This document shows, in pieces, positions 7,740 to 14,772 of a stretch of DNA of 64,000 nucleotides. The position numbers and the translations under genes were made by a program. The number at the start of each line of letters is the position of its first letter. Within the stretch, counting starts at the first letter, position 1. A model generated the notes under the pieces. The model did no database searches, was not told where the DNA came from, and worked only from the letters and a program-made list of their open reading frames with translations. The stretch comes from Bordetella parapertussis. Lineage in GTDB: Bacteria > Pseudomonadota > Gammaproteobacteria > Burkholderiales > SG8-41. The DNA lies in contig CAMCYP010000008.1 in NCBI GenBank assembly GCA_945885345.1, positions 48,924 to 112,923 of the forward strand, read 5' to 3'.

Positions 7740-9446
7740 ATGGCCCGTCCTGAAAAAATCCGCCTTGGCGACATTCTCGTCCAGCAAAAGCTGCTGACCG
7801 AGGAACAGTTGAAGCACACCCTTGAAGAACAGAAAAAAACCGGGCGCCGGCTGGGTCATGTGCTGATCGAGAAAAAGTTCATCACCGAGGAGCAGATTTC
7901 CAAGGCATTGGCCCGGCAGCTGGGCGCGGTCTACATCGACCTCAAGCACTACAACTTCAAGCGCGAGATGGTGGCCAAACTGCCGGAAACCCAGGCACGC
8001 CGTTTCCGCGCCATGGTGCTCGAAGACAAAGGGCAGTCATATACCGTGGCCATGGCCGACCCGACAGATCTCAATGCCTATGACGAGATCACGCGCCTGT
8101 TGAAGCGGGAAATCGAGCTTGCGGTGGTCACCGAAACCGAATTGCTGCGGGCCATCGATCGCAGCTACCGGCGCACCGAGCAGATTAGCGGTCTTGCCCA
8201 GGAACTCGGGGCAGACATGGGCGATGCGGTAACCGCCGATTTTGGCGCGCTGACCACGACCCCCGGCGCGGAGGAAGCGCCGGTCGTCAAACTGCTGCAG
8301 ACCGTGTTCGAGGATGCCACCCAGGCGCGGGCCTCGGACGTTCATATCGAGCCCCAGGAAAAACGGCTGCAGATCCGTTTTCGTATCGACGGCGTGCTGC
8401 ATTTACAGACCGAAACCGATCCCAAGATTGCTTCGGCGGTGGTGTTGCGGCTGAAGCTGATGTCCGGGCTGGATATTTCCGAAAAACGCATGCCGCAGGA
8501 CGGGCGTTTCGCCGTCAAGATCCGCAACGTCGCGGTCGATGTGCGGATTTCGACCATGCCCACCCAGTACGGCGAATCCGTGGTGATGCGTTTGCTGAAC
8601 CAGGGCAGCGGCCTGCTTGGGCTCGACAACATCGGCATTCCCGCCAACATGCTGGCCAAGATACGCGAGGTGATACAGCGTCCCAGCGGCATGGTGCTGG
8701 TCACCGGCCCGACCGGCAGCGGCAAGACGACGACACTCTACGCAGCGCTCAACGAGCTCAATACGACCGAGCGCAAGATCATCACCGTCGAAGACCCGGT
8801 GGAATACCGGTTGCCGGGCATCAATCAGGTGCAGATCAACGAAAAAATCGAGCTGACTTTTGATCGTGTGCTGCGTGCGGCCTTGCGTCAGGATCCCGAC
8901 GTGGTGCTGGTGGGCGAGATGCGCGATGAAAAAACGGTTGAAACCGGTTTGCGGGCATCGATGACCGGCCACATGGTGTTCTCCACGCTGCATACCAACG
9001 ATGCATCGAGCACACCGGTGCGACTGCTCGACATGGGCGCACCGCGTTACATGGTGGCCTTGTCGTTGCAACTGGTCATTGCCCAGCGCCTGGTCCGGGT
9101 GATCTGCGAGAGCTGTATCGAGGATTACCAGCCGCTGCCGTCCGAGCACGAGTGGCTGCGCAGCGAGCTGGGTGACGAAGTCGACAAACAGGTCTACAAG
9201 CACGGGCGCGGTTGTTCCTATTGCAACGGCACCGGTTATCTCGGCCGTACCGGTGTTTATGAAATGCTGGAAATGACCAAGCCGGTGGTGGAAGCGGCTA
9301 ACCAGCCCGATGTAAACCTTTTTATTGAGGTTGCCCGACGGCAGCTCGGGAAGAACACCTTGCGCCATCACGCTGCGCAACTGGCCGCCAGCGGCAAAAC
9401 CTCGCCGGATGAAGCGATGCGCATCAGCAGCCAGCTCGCGGAGTAA
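7740..9446 (+). CDS. mshE: MSHA pilus extension ATPase MshE
   Basis: A 568-residue hexameric GspE/PilB-family ATPase that powers pilus polymerisation at the inner membrane. Two N-terminal MshEN-type motifs are visible: RLGDILVQQKLLTEEQLKHTL, continuing into RLGHVLIEKKFITEEQI (about residues 8-60). In Vibrio MshE this module binds cyclic di-GMP. Then come Walker A GPTGSGKTT (about 325-333), Asp box VEDPVEY, Walker B VVLVGEMRD, His box STLHTND and a zinc site of two CXXC pairs (CESC, CSYC). It is the first gene of the locus, 18 bases after a predicted sigma54 start. Cyclic di-GMP control is inferred from the motif. Confidence 0.95.
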   Translation: MARPEKIRLGDILVQQKLLTEEQLKHTLEEQKKTGRRLGHVLIEKKFITEEQISKALARQLGAVYIDLKHYNFKREMVAKLPETQARRFRAMVLEDKGQSYTVAMADPTDLNAYDEITRLLKREIELAVVTETELLRAIDRSYRRTEQISGLAQELGADMGDAVTADFGALTTTPGAEEAPVVKLLQTVFEDATQARASDVHIEPQEKRLQIRFRIDGVLHLQTETDPKIASAVVLRLKLMSGLDISEKRMPQDGRFAVKIRNVAVDVRISTMPTQYGESVVMRLLNQGSGLLGLDNIGIPANMLAKIREVIQRPSGMVLVTGPTGSGKTTTLYAALNELNTTERKIITVEDPVEYRLPGINQVQINEKIELTFDRVLRAALRQDPDVVLVGEMRDEKTVETGLRASMTGHMVFSTLHTNDASSTPVRLLDMGAPRYMVALSLQLVIAQRLVRVICESCIEDYQPLPSEHEWLRSELGDEVDKQVYKHGRGCSYCNGTGYLGRTGVYEMLEMTKPVVEAANQPDVNLFIEVARRQLGKNTLRHHAAQLAASGKTSPDEAMRISSQLAE

Positions 9447-9453
9447 CCGGCGC

Positions 9454-10683
9454 ATGCCTTTTTTTGCCTACAAGGGGCGCAACGGACGCGGCGAAGCGGT
9501 GCAGGGCGTGCTCGAGGGGGCAGACAGCGGCGCGGTGGCAGGGCAGTTGTTCGGGATCGGTGTGGTGCCGACCGAGATCAGGCCATCTGCGCCGCCGAGT
9601 GCTGAAGATTCCGGTTTTTCGCTGAGTTTCGGCAAGAAAAAAGTCAGCCATATCGAAGTGCTGCTGTTCAGCCGGCAGATGTACACGCTGCTCAAGGCGG
9701 GTGTGCCGATCATGGGTGCGCTGAAGGGGCTGGAGGAATCCACGGAAAATCTGCGCTTTGCCGAAGTGGTGCGCGACTTGCGCGAGAGCCTCGATACCGG
9801 CCGCGAGTTGTCCGCATCCCTGGCACGGCACCCCGAGGTGTTCGGCCAGTTCTATACCGCGATGGTCAGCGTGGGAGAAGGGACCGGCCGCCTGGAGGAA
9901 GTTTTCCTGCAACTGTTCCACCACCTTGAATTTGAAAAATTCATGCGCGATCAGGTGAAGTCGGCGATTCGTTATCCGACGTTTGTGGTGGTGACCATGG
10001 GTATTGCCATCGTGATCATCAACATCTGGGTGATTCCTGCTTTTGCCAAGATTTACGCCGGGTTCAAGGCGGAACTGCCGGTGATGACCAAGCTGCTGAT
10101 CGGATTTTCCAACTTCATGGTCGAGTACTGGCCGTTCCTGCTGGCGGGTTTGGTCGGGGCGATATTCGGTTTTCGTGCCTGGGTCAATACTGCTGTGGGA
10201 CGCATGCTGTGGGATCGCATGAAACTACGGATTCCCGTGGCCGGACAGATTATCCTCAAGGCGACATTGGCGCGATTCGCGCGCAGCTTCTCGCTGGCAT
10301 TCCGCAGCGGTGTGCCGGTGACCAGCGGCCTTAGTCTGGTTGCCAATACTGTGGACAATGTTTATGTCAGCGAACGGATTACCCGCATGCGCGAGGGCGT
10401 GGAGCGCGGCGAATCGGTGCTGCGCACGGCTCGCGACACGGGTGTATTCACACCGGTGGTGCTGCAGATGATCGCTGTGGGTGAAGAGTCCGGGGCACTG
10501 GATGACCTGACCAGTGAAATTGCCGACATGTACCAGCGGGAAGTCGAATACGATCTGAAAAACCTGAGTTCGCAGATCGAGCCCATCCTGATCATCTTGT
10601 TGGGCATTCTGGTGCTTATTCTGGCATTGGGCGTGTTCCTGCCGATCTGGGATCTGGGAACGGCCGCGATGCCCAAGAAATAA
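9454..10683 (+). CDS. mshG: MSHA inner-membrane platform protein MshG
   Basis: A 409-residue GspF/PilC-family platform protein with two repeated T2SSF domains: about 75-195 (LLFSRQMYTLLKAGVPI) and about 275-395 (FARSFSLAFRSGVPV). Three membrane spans are visible, near 170-195, 220-240 and 375-400. It couples the MshE ATPase to the growing pilus. I take the ATG at 9454 (MPFFAYKGRNGRG), 7 bases after the mshE stop; the open frame extends upstream, but only in sequence that codes for mshE. Confidence 0.94.
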   Translation: MPFFAYKGRNGRGEAVQGVLEGADSGAVAGQLFGIGVVPTEIRPSAPPSAEDSGFSLSFGKKKVSHIEVLLFSRQMYTLLKAGVPIMGALKGLEESTENLRFAEVVRDLRESLDTGRELSASLARHPEVFGQFYTAMVSVGEGTGRLEEVFLQLFHHLEFEKFMRDQVKSAIRYPTFVVVTMGIAIVIINIWVIPAFAKIYAGFKAELPVMTKLLIGFSNFMVEYWPFLLAGLVGAIFGFRAWVNTAVGRMLWDRMKLRIPVAGQIILKATLARFARSFSLAFRSGVPVTSGLSLVANTVDNVYVSERITRMREGVERGESVLRTARDTGVFTPVVLQMIAVGEESGALDDLTSEIADMYQREVEYDLKNLSSQIEPILIILLGILVLILALGVFLPIWDLGTAAMPKK

Positions 10684-10687
10684 ACTG

Positions 10688-11188
10688 ATGAGCCGCAACG
10701 AGCGCGGGTTTTCGCTGCTTGAGCTGGCCGTGGTTGCGGTGGTGTTGTCGGTAGTGATGGCGGTACTGTTGAACCGTCTGGCGTTTTATCAGGAGGCGGT
10801 CGAGCGAGCCCGGTTCGAGACGACCCTGAGCATTTACAAGACCGCATTGCAGATCCGGCTTGCAGAATTCATTCTGGATCATCGCGAAGGCGAAGCGCGG
10901 ATACTGGAAGTCGAGAATCCGACACATTGGTTGTCGGAAATCCCGACGAATTACGCAGGGGAATACCCGCAACAGCCGGAACCGGGATACTGGTATTTTG
11001 ATGGCAATGCCCACGAACTGGTGTACATGGTAAATACCGCCAGACCGGTCGGCGCCGGTGGTAACCGCATGAAACAGCTGCGTTTCCGAGTACGGATTGT
11101 TTACCAGACCATGCGCGCGGGCAGCGGGCAAGTCCGCGGCATCGGGGGCGTTTCCATCACGCCGATGGCGGCGTACCAATGGCCATGA
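10688..11188 (+). CDS. mshF: Prepilin-like protein in the MshF position
   Basis: A 166-residue protein with a type IV prepilin-like N-terminus: a short leader MSRNERG, then FSLLELAVVAVVLSVVMAVLL with Glu at +5. A globular part without a Cys pair follows. It lies 4 bases after mshG, the place of mshF in known MSHA clusters. Its role there is undefined; it is probably a minor pilin or initiation subunit. The family is poorly conserved, so the symbol rests mostly on position. Confidence 0.7.
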   Translation: MSRNERGFSLLELAVVAVVLSVVMAVLLNRLAFYQEAVERARFETTLSIYKTALQIRLAEFILDHREGEARILEVENPTHWLSEIPTNYAGEYPQQPEPGYWYFDGNAHELVYMVNTARPVGAGGNRMKQLRFRVRIVYQTMRAGSGQVRGIGGVSITPMAAYQWP

Positions 11189-11204
11189 CGGCTTTGGCGG
11201 GCCT

Positions 11205-11220
11205 TGGCATTAGTTTTGCT
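11205..11220 (+). promoter_or_regulatory. Sigma54-type -24/-12 promoter before the first prepilin
   Basis: TGGCATTAGTTTTGCT fits TGGCAY-N5-TTGCW with exact spacing. The predicted start near 11231 lies 34 bases before the ATG at 11265 and only 4 before the ATG at 11235. This supports the later start codon for the pilin. The Pseudomonas pilA promoter is a known sigma54 precedent for pilins. Confidence 0.55.
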
Positions 11221-11264
11221 GTATTATCAACAGGATGCATATGGCAACTCGTGAGAAAAGTCAC

Positions 11265-11744
11265 ATGAATAAAGGTTTTCAAAACGGCTTCACGTTGATC
11301 GAACTGATCGTGGTGATCATTATTCTGTCGATTCTGGCGGCGACGGCTTTGCCGCGTTTTGCCAATCTGCAGGTGCAGGCGCGCATTGCCAAGCTGAATG
11401 GCGCGGTCGGCGCGATGAAAGGGGCCGCAGCACTGGCCCATGCCGCTTGCCTGGCAACCAATCCGCAGTGCGGGGCGACCCTGCTGATGGAAGGCGTCAA
11501 CGTCACCATGATCAATGCCTATCCGACGGCCGATGCCGCGGGCATCGTGTCGGCCGCAGGCATCACCGCCGGGCCGACATCCGAGGACGGCTATAACACG
11601 GAACTTGGCGGTCCTGCCGCCGGGGCAGTGCTGCGGATGATGGTGATGGGCAATAATCCCCAGACCTGCAGCTTTACCTATACGGCGCCTGTGGCCGCCA
11701 ACCAGTCGCCGACGTTCAGCGCATTGGTGACCGCGGGTTGTTAG
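11265..11744 (+). CDS. mshB: MSHA-type prepilin (mshB position)
   Basis: A type IV prepilin of 159 residues. The leader MNKGFQNG is followed by FTLIELIVVIIILSILAATALPRF, the classic hydrophobic polymerisation helix with Glu5. Four Cys occur (AACLATNPQC, QTCSFTY and the final GC), which could make two disulfides. An ATG at 11235 would give an 18-residue leader; I prefer 11265 because it gives a normal leader, has GAGAA upstream and fits the predicted transcription start. The position after mshF corresponds to mshB, but it could be a second MshA. Confidence 0.85.
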   Translation: MNKGFQNGFTLIELIVVIIILSILAATALPRFANLQVQARIAKLNGAVGAMKGAAALAHAACLATNPQCGATLLMEGVNVTMINAYPTADAAGIVSAAGITAGPTSEDGYNTELGGPAAGAVLRMMVMGNNPQTCSFTYTAPVAANQSPTFSALVTAGC

Positions 11745-11755
11745 AGATTGGCGGT

Positions 11756-11771
11756 TGGCATGAAGATTGCA
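11756..11771 (+). promoter_or_regulatory. Sigma54-type -24/-12 promoter before the second prepilin
   Basis: TGGCATGAAGATTGCA matches the sigma54 consensus, including TTGCA, with exact spacing. The predicted start near 11782 leaves a 56-base leader before the pilin ATG at 11838. It starts 12 bases after the previous pilin's stop, so the second pilin can be transcribed independently. Confidence 0.6.
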
Positions 11772-11837
11772 TTGGATGTTAAACACGACAGGTTTTTTCG
11801 AAACCCGGTTTCAAGACAGAAAGTTAAGGAGAGCATG

Positions 11838-12233
11838 ATGAAGCAACAACGTGGTTTTACACTGGTTGAATTGATTGTCGTTATCGCCATTCTCGGCATA
11901 CTGGCGGCTACGGCGATTCCCCGGTTCATCGACGTCAGCAGCAATGCGCGATCGGCCGCGGCTGATGGACTGGTCGGTGCCATCAACGGCGCGGTTGCCC
12001 TGTGCCAGGCGTCATGGGTTGCTGCCGGCAGTTCCGGCGCTACCTGCAACATGGGCGGCACTAACGTGGCCTCAGCTAGCGGCATTCCGACGACTGCGGG
12101 GATTGTTTCCGCGCTTTCGACGACCAGCGGATTTACCTATGCCGCACCGACGTTCACGATGACGGCGGCGACCGGTTGCACGATTACCTACTCCACCACC
12201 ACGCCGTATGCCACAAAGGGCGGCGGCTGCTGA
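11838..12233 (+). CDS. mshA: MSHA prepilin, probable major pilin (mshA position)
   Basis: A type IV prepilin of 131 residues. The leader MKQQRG is followed by [24 protein letters not shown]. The globular part is short and has four Cys (LCQASW, ATCNMG, TGCTIT and the terminal GGGC). A strong AAGGAG site precedes tandem ATGs at 11835 and 11838; spacing favours 11838. It has its own predicted sigma54 promoter and is followed by a terminator hairpin, the arrangement expected for an abundant major pilin. Its position after mshB also corresponds to mshA. The small size would be normal for an environmental betaproteobacterial pilin. Confidence 0.86.
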   Translation: MKQQRGFTLVELIVVIAILGILAATAIPRFIDVSSNARSAAADGLVGAINGAVALCQASWVAAGSSGATCNMGGTNVASASGIPTTAGIVSALSTTSGFTYAAPTFTMTAATGCTITYSTTTPYATKGGGC

Positions 12234-12286
12234 TAGCAGAGGCGTAAGTGCATGCCTGACCGTATTTAAAGGCAGGCCGGGACCGG

Positions 12287-12317
12287 GGGGCGTGCTTTGT
12301 TGCGCCCCTCTTTTTTT
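12287..12317 (+). terminator. Rho-independent terminator after the major pilin
   Basis: Arms GGGGCG and CGCCCC enclose a 10-base loop and are followed by TC and seven T. It sits between mshA and mshC. Partial read-through would give much more mshA message than minor-pilin message. Confidence 0.7.
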
Positions 12318-12332
12318 GAACACGGAGTCGCC

Positions 12333-12788
12333 ATGAAAACCGCGGGCTTTACGCTGGTGGAACTGGTGGTCACGATCGGAATACTGGCGATCATGGCTGC
12401 TGTTGCCGCGCCGCGGTTTTTCCAGGCGAGCACTTTTGAATCCCGCGGTTTTTACGATAAATCGGCAGCAGTGATCCGGCTGGCGCAGAAGACTGCGGTG
12501 GCCTGGCGGCGTCCGGTGTTCGTCTGCGTTACCACCGCCGCGGTCAGTACGGTAAAGGCGGGCACTGCTGCCGGTTGCGGCACCGCCCTGAAATACCCGG
12601 AGACCCTTGCCGACGTTTCCGAGTCGGGACCATCGGGCGTTACGCTGAATGCGATCGAATTCAGTTTTGACGCGCTGGGCCGCCCCAGTGTTCCCGGGGC
12701 AACCATCACTTTCACCAGCAGCATTGCCGGCGACCCCGCGCGGCAGATCAGCATCGCAGCCGAAACCGGTTATGTTTCCGCGAACTGA
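12333..12788 (+). CDS. mshC: MSHA minor pilin MshC
   Basis: A 151-residue prepilin-like protein: leader MKTAG, then FTLVELVVTIGILAIMAAVAAPRFF, followed by a globular domain with a single Cys pair (FVCVTT, AGCGTAL). Content and order match MshC, a minor pilin thought to act in assembly initiation at the tip. I use the ATG at 12333, which has CGGAG upstream; an earlier in-frame start would place the leader far too long. It is followed closely by mshD, O and P. Confidence 0.85.
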   Translation: MKTAGFTLVELVVTIGILAIMAAVAAPRFFQASTFESRGFYDKSAAVIRLAQKTAVAWRRPVFVCVTTAAVSTVKAGTAAGCGTALKYPETLADVSESGPSGVTLNAIEFSFDALGRPSVPGATITFTSSIAGDPARQISIAAETGYVSAN

Positions 12789-12795
12789 AACTCCG

Positions 12796-13410
12796 ATGTC
12801 CATTTCCGGCTGCGCCGGCGTGCGCGGTCGCGGGTTTACGCTGGTGGAACTGGTCGTGTTCATCACCATCATCAGTGTGGGCATTGCCGGCATTCTCGGC
12901 GTAATGAATTACACGACCCGTGCCAGCGCCAATCCGCTGGCGCAGAAGCAGGCACTGGCCATCGCCGAAGCCTACCTCGAAGAAATATTGGCGATGCCGT
13001 TTACCTATTGCGATCCGGACGATCTCAATGCGGCAACGGCGCAGTCAACCGCTGCGGTGAATCCTGGGGATCCGACGGTCTGCGCAGCCACGCTGGAGGG
13101 TATCGGGGCCGAGGGCGAAACCCGTGGCAGCGCGACGACACCGTATGACAACGTCAATGATTACAGCAGCCTCGCCGCCGGCGTTCCGGCCAATGTCGAT
13201 GGCTCTGCCATCAGCGGACTTGCCGACTATACGGTATCGGTAGGGGTGGCGGCTGTAGCTCTGGCAGGCAGCGGCGGGACGGTGGCGGCGACCGATGCCA
13301 ACGGCCGTCCCCAGTCGCTGCGTGTGACCGTGACGGTGACCGGTCCCGGTGGTACCACGGTGGTGCTTGATGGCTATCGGACACGTTATGCCCCTAATGC
13401 GCTGCCCTGA
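12796..13410 (+). CDS. mshD: MSHA minor pilin MshD
   Basis: A 204-residue prepilin-like protein with leader MSISGCAGVRGRG and then FTLVELVVFITIISVGIAGILGVM. The family hallmark AEAYLEEILAMPFTYCDPDD follows the helix. The ATG at 12796 is 7 bases after the mshC stop. Another in-frame ATG at 12772 lies inside mshC and would lengthen the leader by 8. It is probably a minor pilin of the initiation complex, analogous to PilV/GspI. Confidence 0.85.
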   Translation: MSISGCAGVRGRGFTLVELVVFITIISVGIAGILGVMNYTTRASANPLAQKQALAIAEAYLEEILAMPFTYCDPDDLNAATAQSTAAVNPGDPTVCAATLEGIGAEGETRGSATTPYDNVNDYSSLAAGVPANVDGSAISGLADYTVSVGVAAVALAGSGGTVAATDANGRPQSLRVTVTVTGPGGTTVVLDGYRTRYAPNALP

Positions 13411-13414
13411 AACC

Positions 13415-14242
13415 ATGGACAATCCAAGCAACCGCGGCTTCACGCTGGTGGAGCTGATCGTGGTCATTGCGATCACCGGGATCGTCGCTGCCGCAGTCGC
13501 CGTGTTTATCCGCCGCCCTGTCGAGGGTTATGCGGACGCTGCACGCCGCGCCGGCCTGACTGACGAAGCCGATACCGCGCTGCGGCGCATGACCCGCGAT
13601 CTGCGGCTGGCACTGCCCAACAGCGTACGCGTTGATGGCACCGGACAATTTGTCGAATACATCGAAACCACTGGCGGTGGACGCTATCGGGCGGAGACCG
13701 GCACGGGCGGCAGTGGCAACAACATCCTGGATTTCACGACTGCCGATACTGCTTTTGATGTCCTGGGCCCGGTTCCGACGCTGGCGACCGGCAACCAGAT
13801 TGTTGTCTATAACCTGTACAACACAGGTACGGTGTCGAATGCCTATTCTGGGGGCAATCGCGCTGCATTGACCAGTATTGCGACGCCGCCGATTGCGATT
13901 GCATCCACACTGTTTCCGGAGCCATCACCCGCCAAACGTTTTCACGTGGTCAGCGGCCCCGTGACTTATGGCTGCGTTGGTGGCCAGTTGCTGCGTTATT
14001 CGGGGTACGCCTACAACACGGCGCAGGTGGCGCCACCGGCCGGTGCGACCACCACGGCGGTGCTGGCTGAGCATGTGGATACCACCAGCGCCAACAAATG
14101 CCAGTTCGTGTACACGACAGGTGCGCTCAGCGAGCGGATTGCCACGGTATCGATCATCCTGCCGATTGTCAGCACCTCGGCCGGCGGCAATGTCGAGCCG
14201 GTGCGCATGTTTCAGCAGACTCAGGTGAGCAACGCGCCATGA
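13415..14242 (+). CDS. mshO: MSHA minor pilin MshO
   Basis: A 275-residue prepilin-like protein, leader MDNPSNRG, then [24 protein letters not shown]. The segment DTALRRMTRDLRLALPNSVR is typical of MshO and of PilW/GspJ minor pilins. The rest is a Thr/Gly-rich globular region. Its ATG is 4 bases after the mshD stop and its own stop overlaps mshP (ATGA), so the C-D-O-P genes are tightly coupled. Confidence 0.86.
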   Translation: MDNPSNRGFTLVELIVVIAITGIVAAAVAVFIRRPVEGYADAARRAGLTDEADTALRRMTRDLRLALPNSVRVDGTGQFVEYIETTGGGRYRAETGTGGSGNNILDFTTADTAFDVLGPVPTLATGNQIVVYNLYNTGTVSNAYSGGNRAALTSIATPPIAIASTLFPEPSPAKRFHVVSGPVTYGCVGGQLLRYSGYAYNTAQVAPPAGATTTAVLAEHVDTTSANKCQFVYTTGALSERIATVSIILPIVSTSAGGNVEPVRMFQQTQVSNAP

Positions 14243-14772
14243 TGACCATCCAGCGGCCCATGCCGGCTTGCCGTCAGATGCGGGGCTTCAGTCTGGTGAC
14301 GGCGATATTCCTGCTGGTGGTGCTTTCGGCGCTGGGTGCATTCATGGTGAAGTTCACCGGGCTGCAGCAAAACACCATCCGGGTTGATGTGCTGGGTGTG
14401 AATGCCTATTACGCGGCACGTGCCGGCATCAACTGGGCGATGTATCGGGCTCTGGATCCCGACAATACAATCACCGCAGCCCCTCCACCCGGAGGGGTAA
14501 GCTTCGCACCATGCCCGTCCGGCACGGTCAGCGGCATGGGTGGATCACTGGCCACGTTTACCGTGGTTGTTTCCTGCAGTTTGACAGCGCCCGATGCCAC
14601 CGAGGCCAACCGCACCATCCGTGTTTATCAAATCACTGCAACGGCCTGCAACCAGGCGACCTGTCCTGCGGCATCGCCTGCACCCGGTTATGTCGAGAGA
14701 AGCGTGATCGTCACGCTCGCCAAGTGCAAGGACCCGACGGCTGCGGCGCCACGCTATGAATGTGGCTCATAG
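14239..14772 (+). CDS. mshP: MSHA biogenesis protein MshP
   Basis: A 177-residue protein with leader MMTIQRPMPACRQMRG and a hydrophobic helix FSLVTAIFLLVVLSALGAFM that lacks Glu5, as in PilX/GspK-type minor pilins, then AYYAARAGINWAMYRAL, a conserved MshP feature. It starts inside the mshO stop (ATGA). Its 3' end overlaps the assigned mshQ start by 17 bases, if that start is right. Lack of Glu5 fits a tip-capping subunit that need not pair with a following pilin. Confidence 0.82.
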   Translation: MMTIQRPMPACRQMRGFSLVTAIFLLVVLSALGAFMVKFTGLQQNTIRVDVLGVNAYYAARAGINWAMYRALDPDNTITAAPPPGGVSFAPCPSGTVSGMGGSLATFTVVVSCSLTAPDATEANRTIRVYQITATACNQATCPAASPAPGYVERSVIVTLAKCKDPTAAAPRYECGS

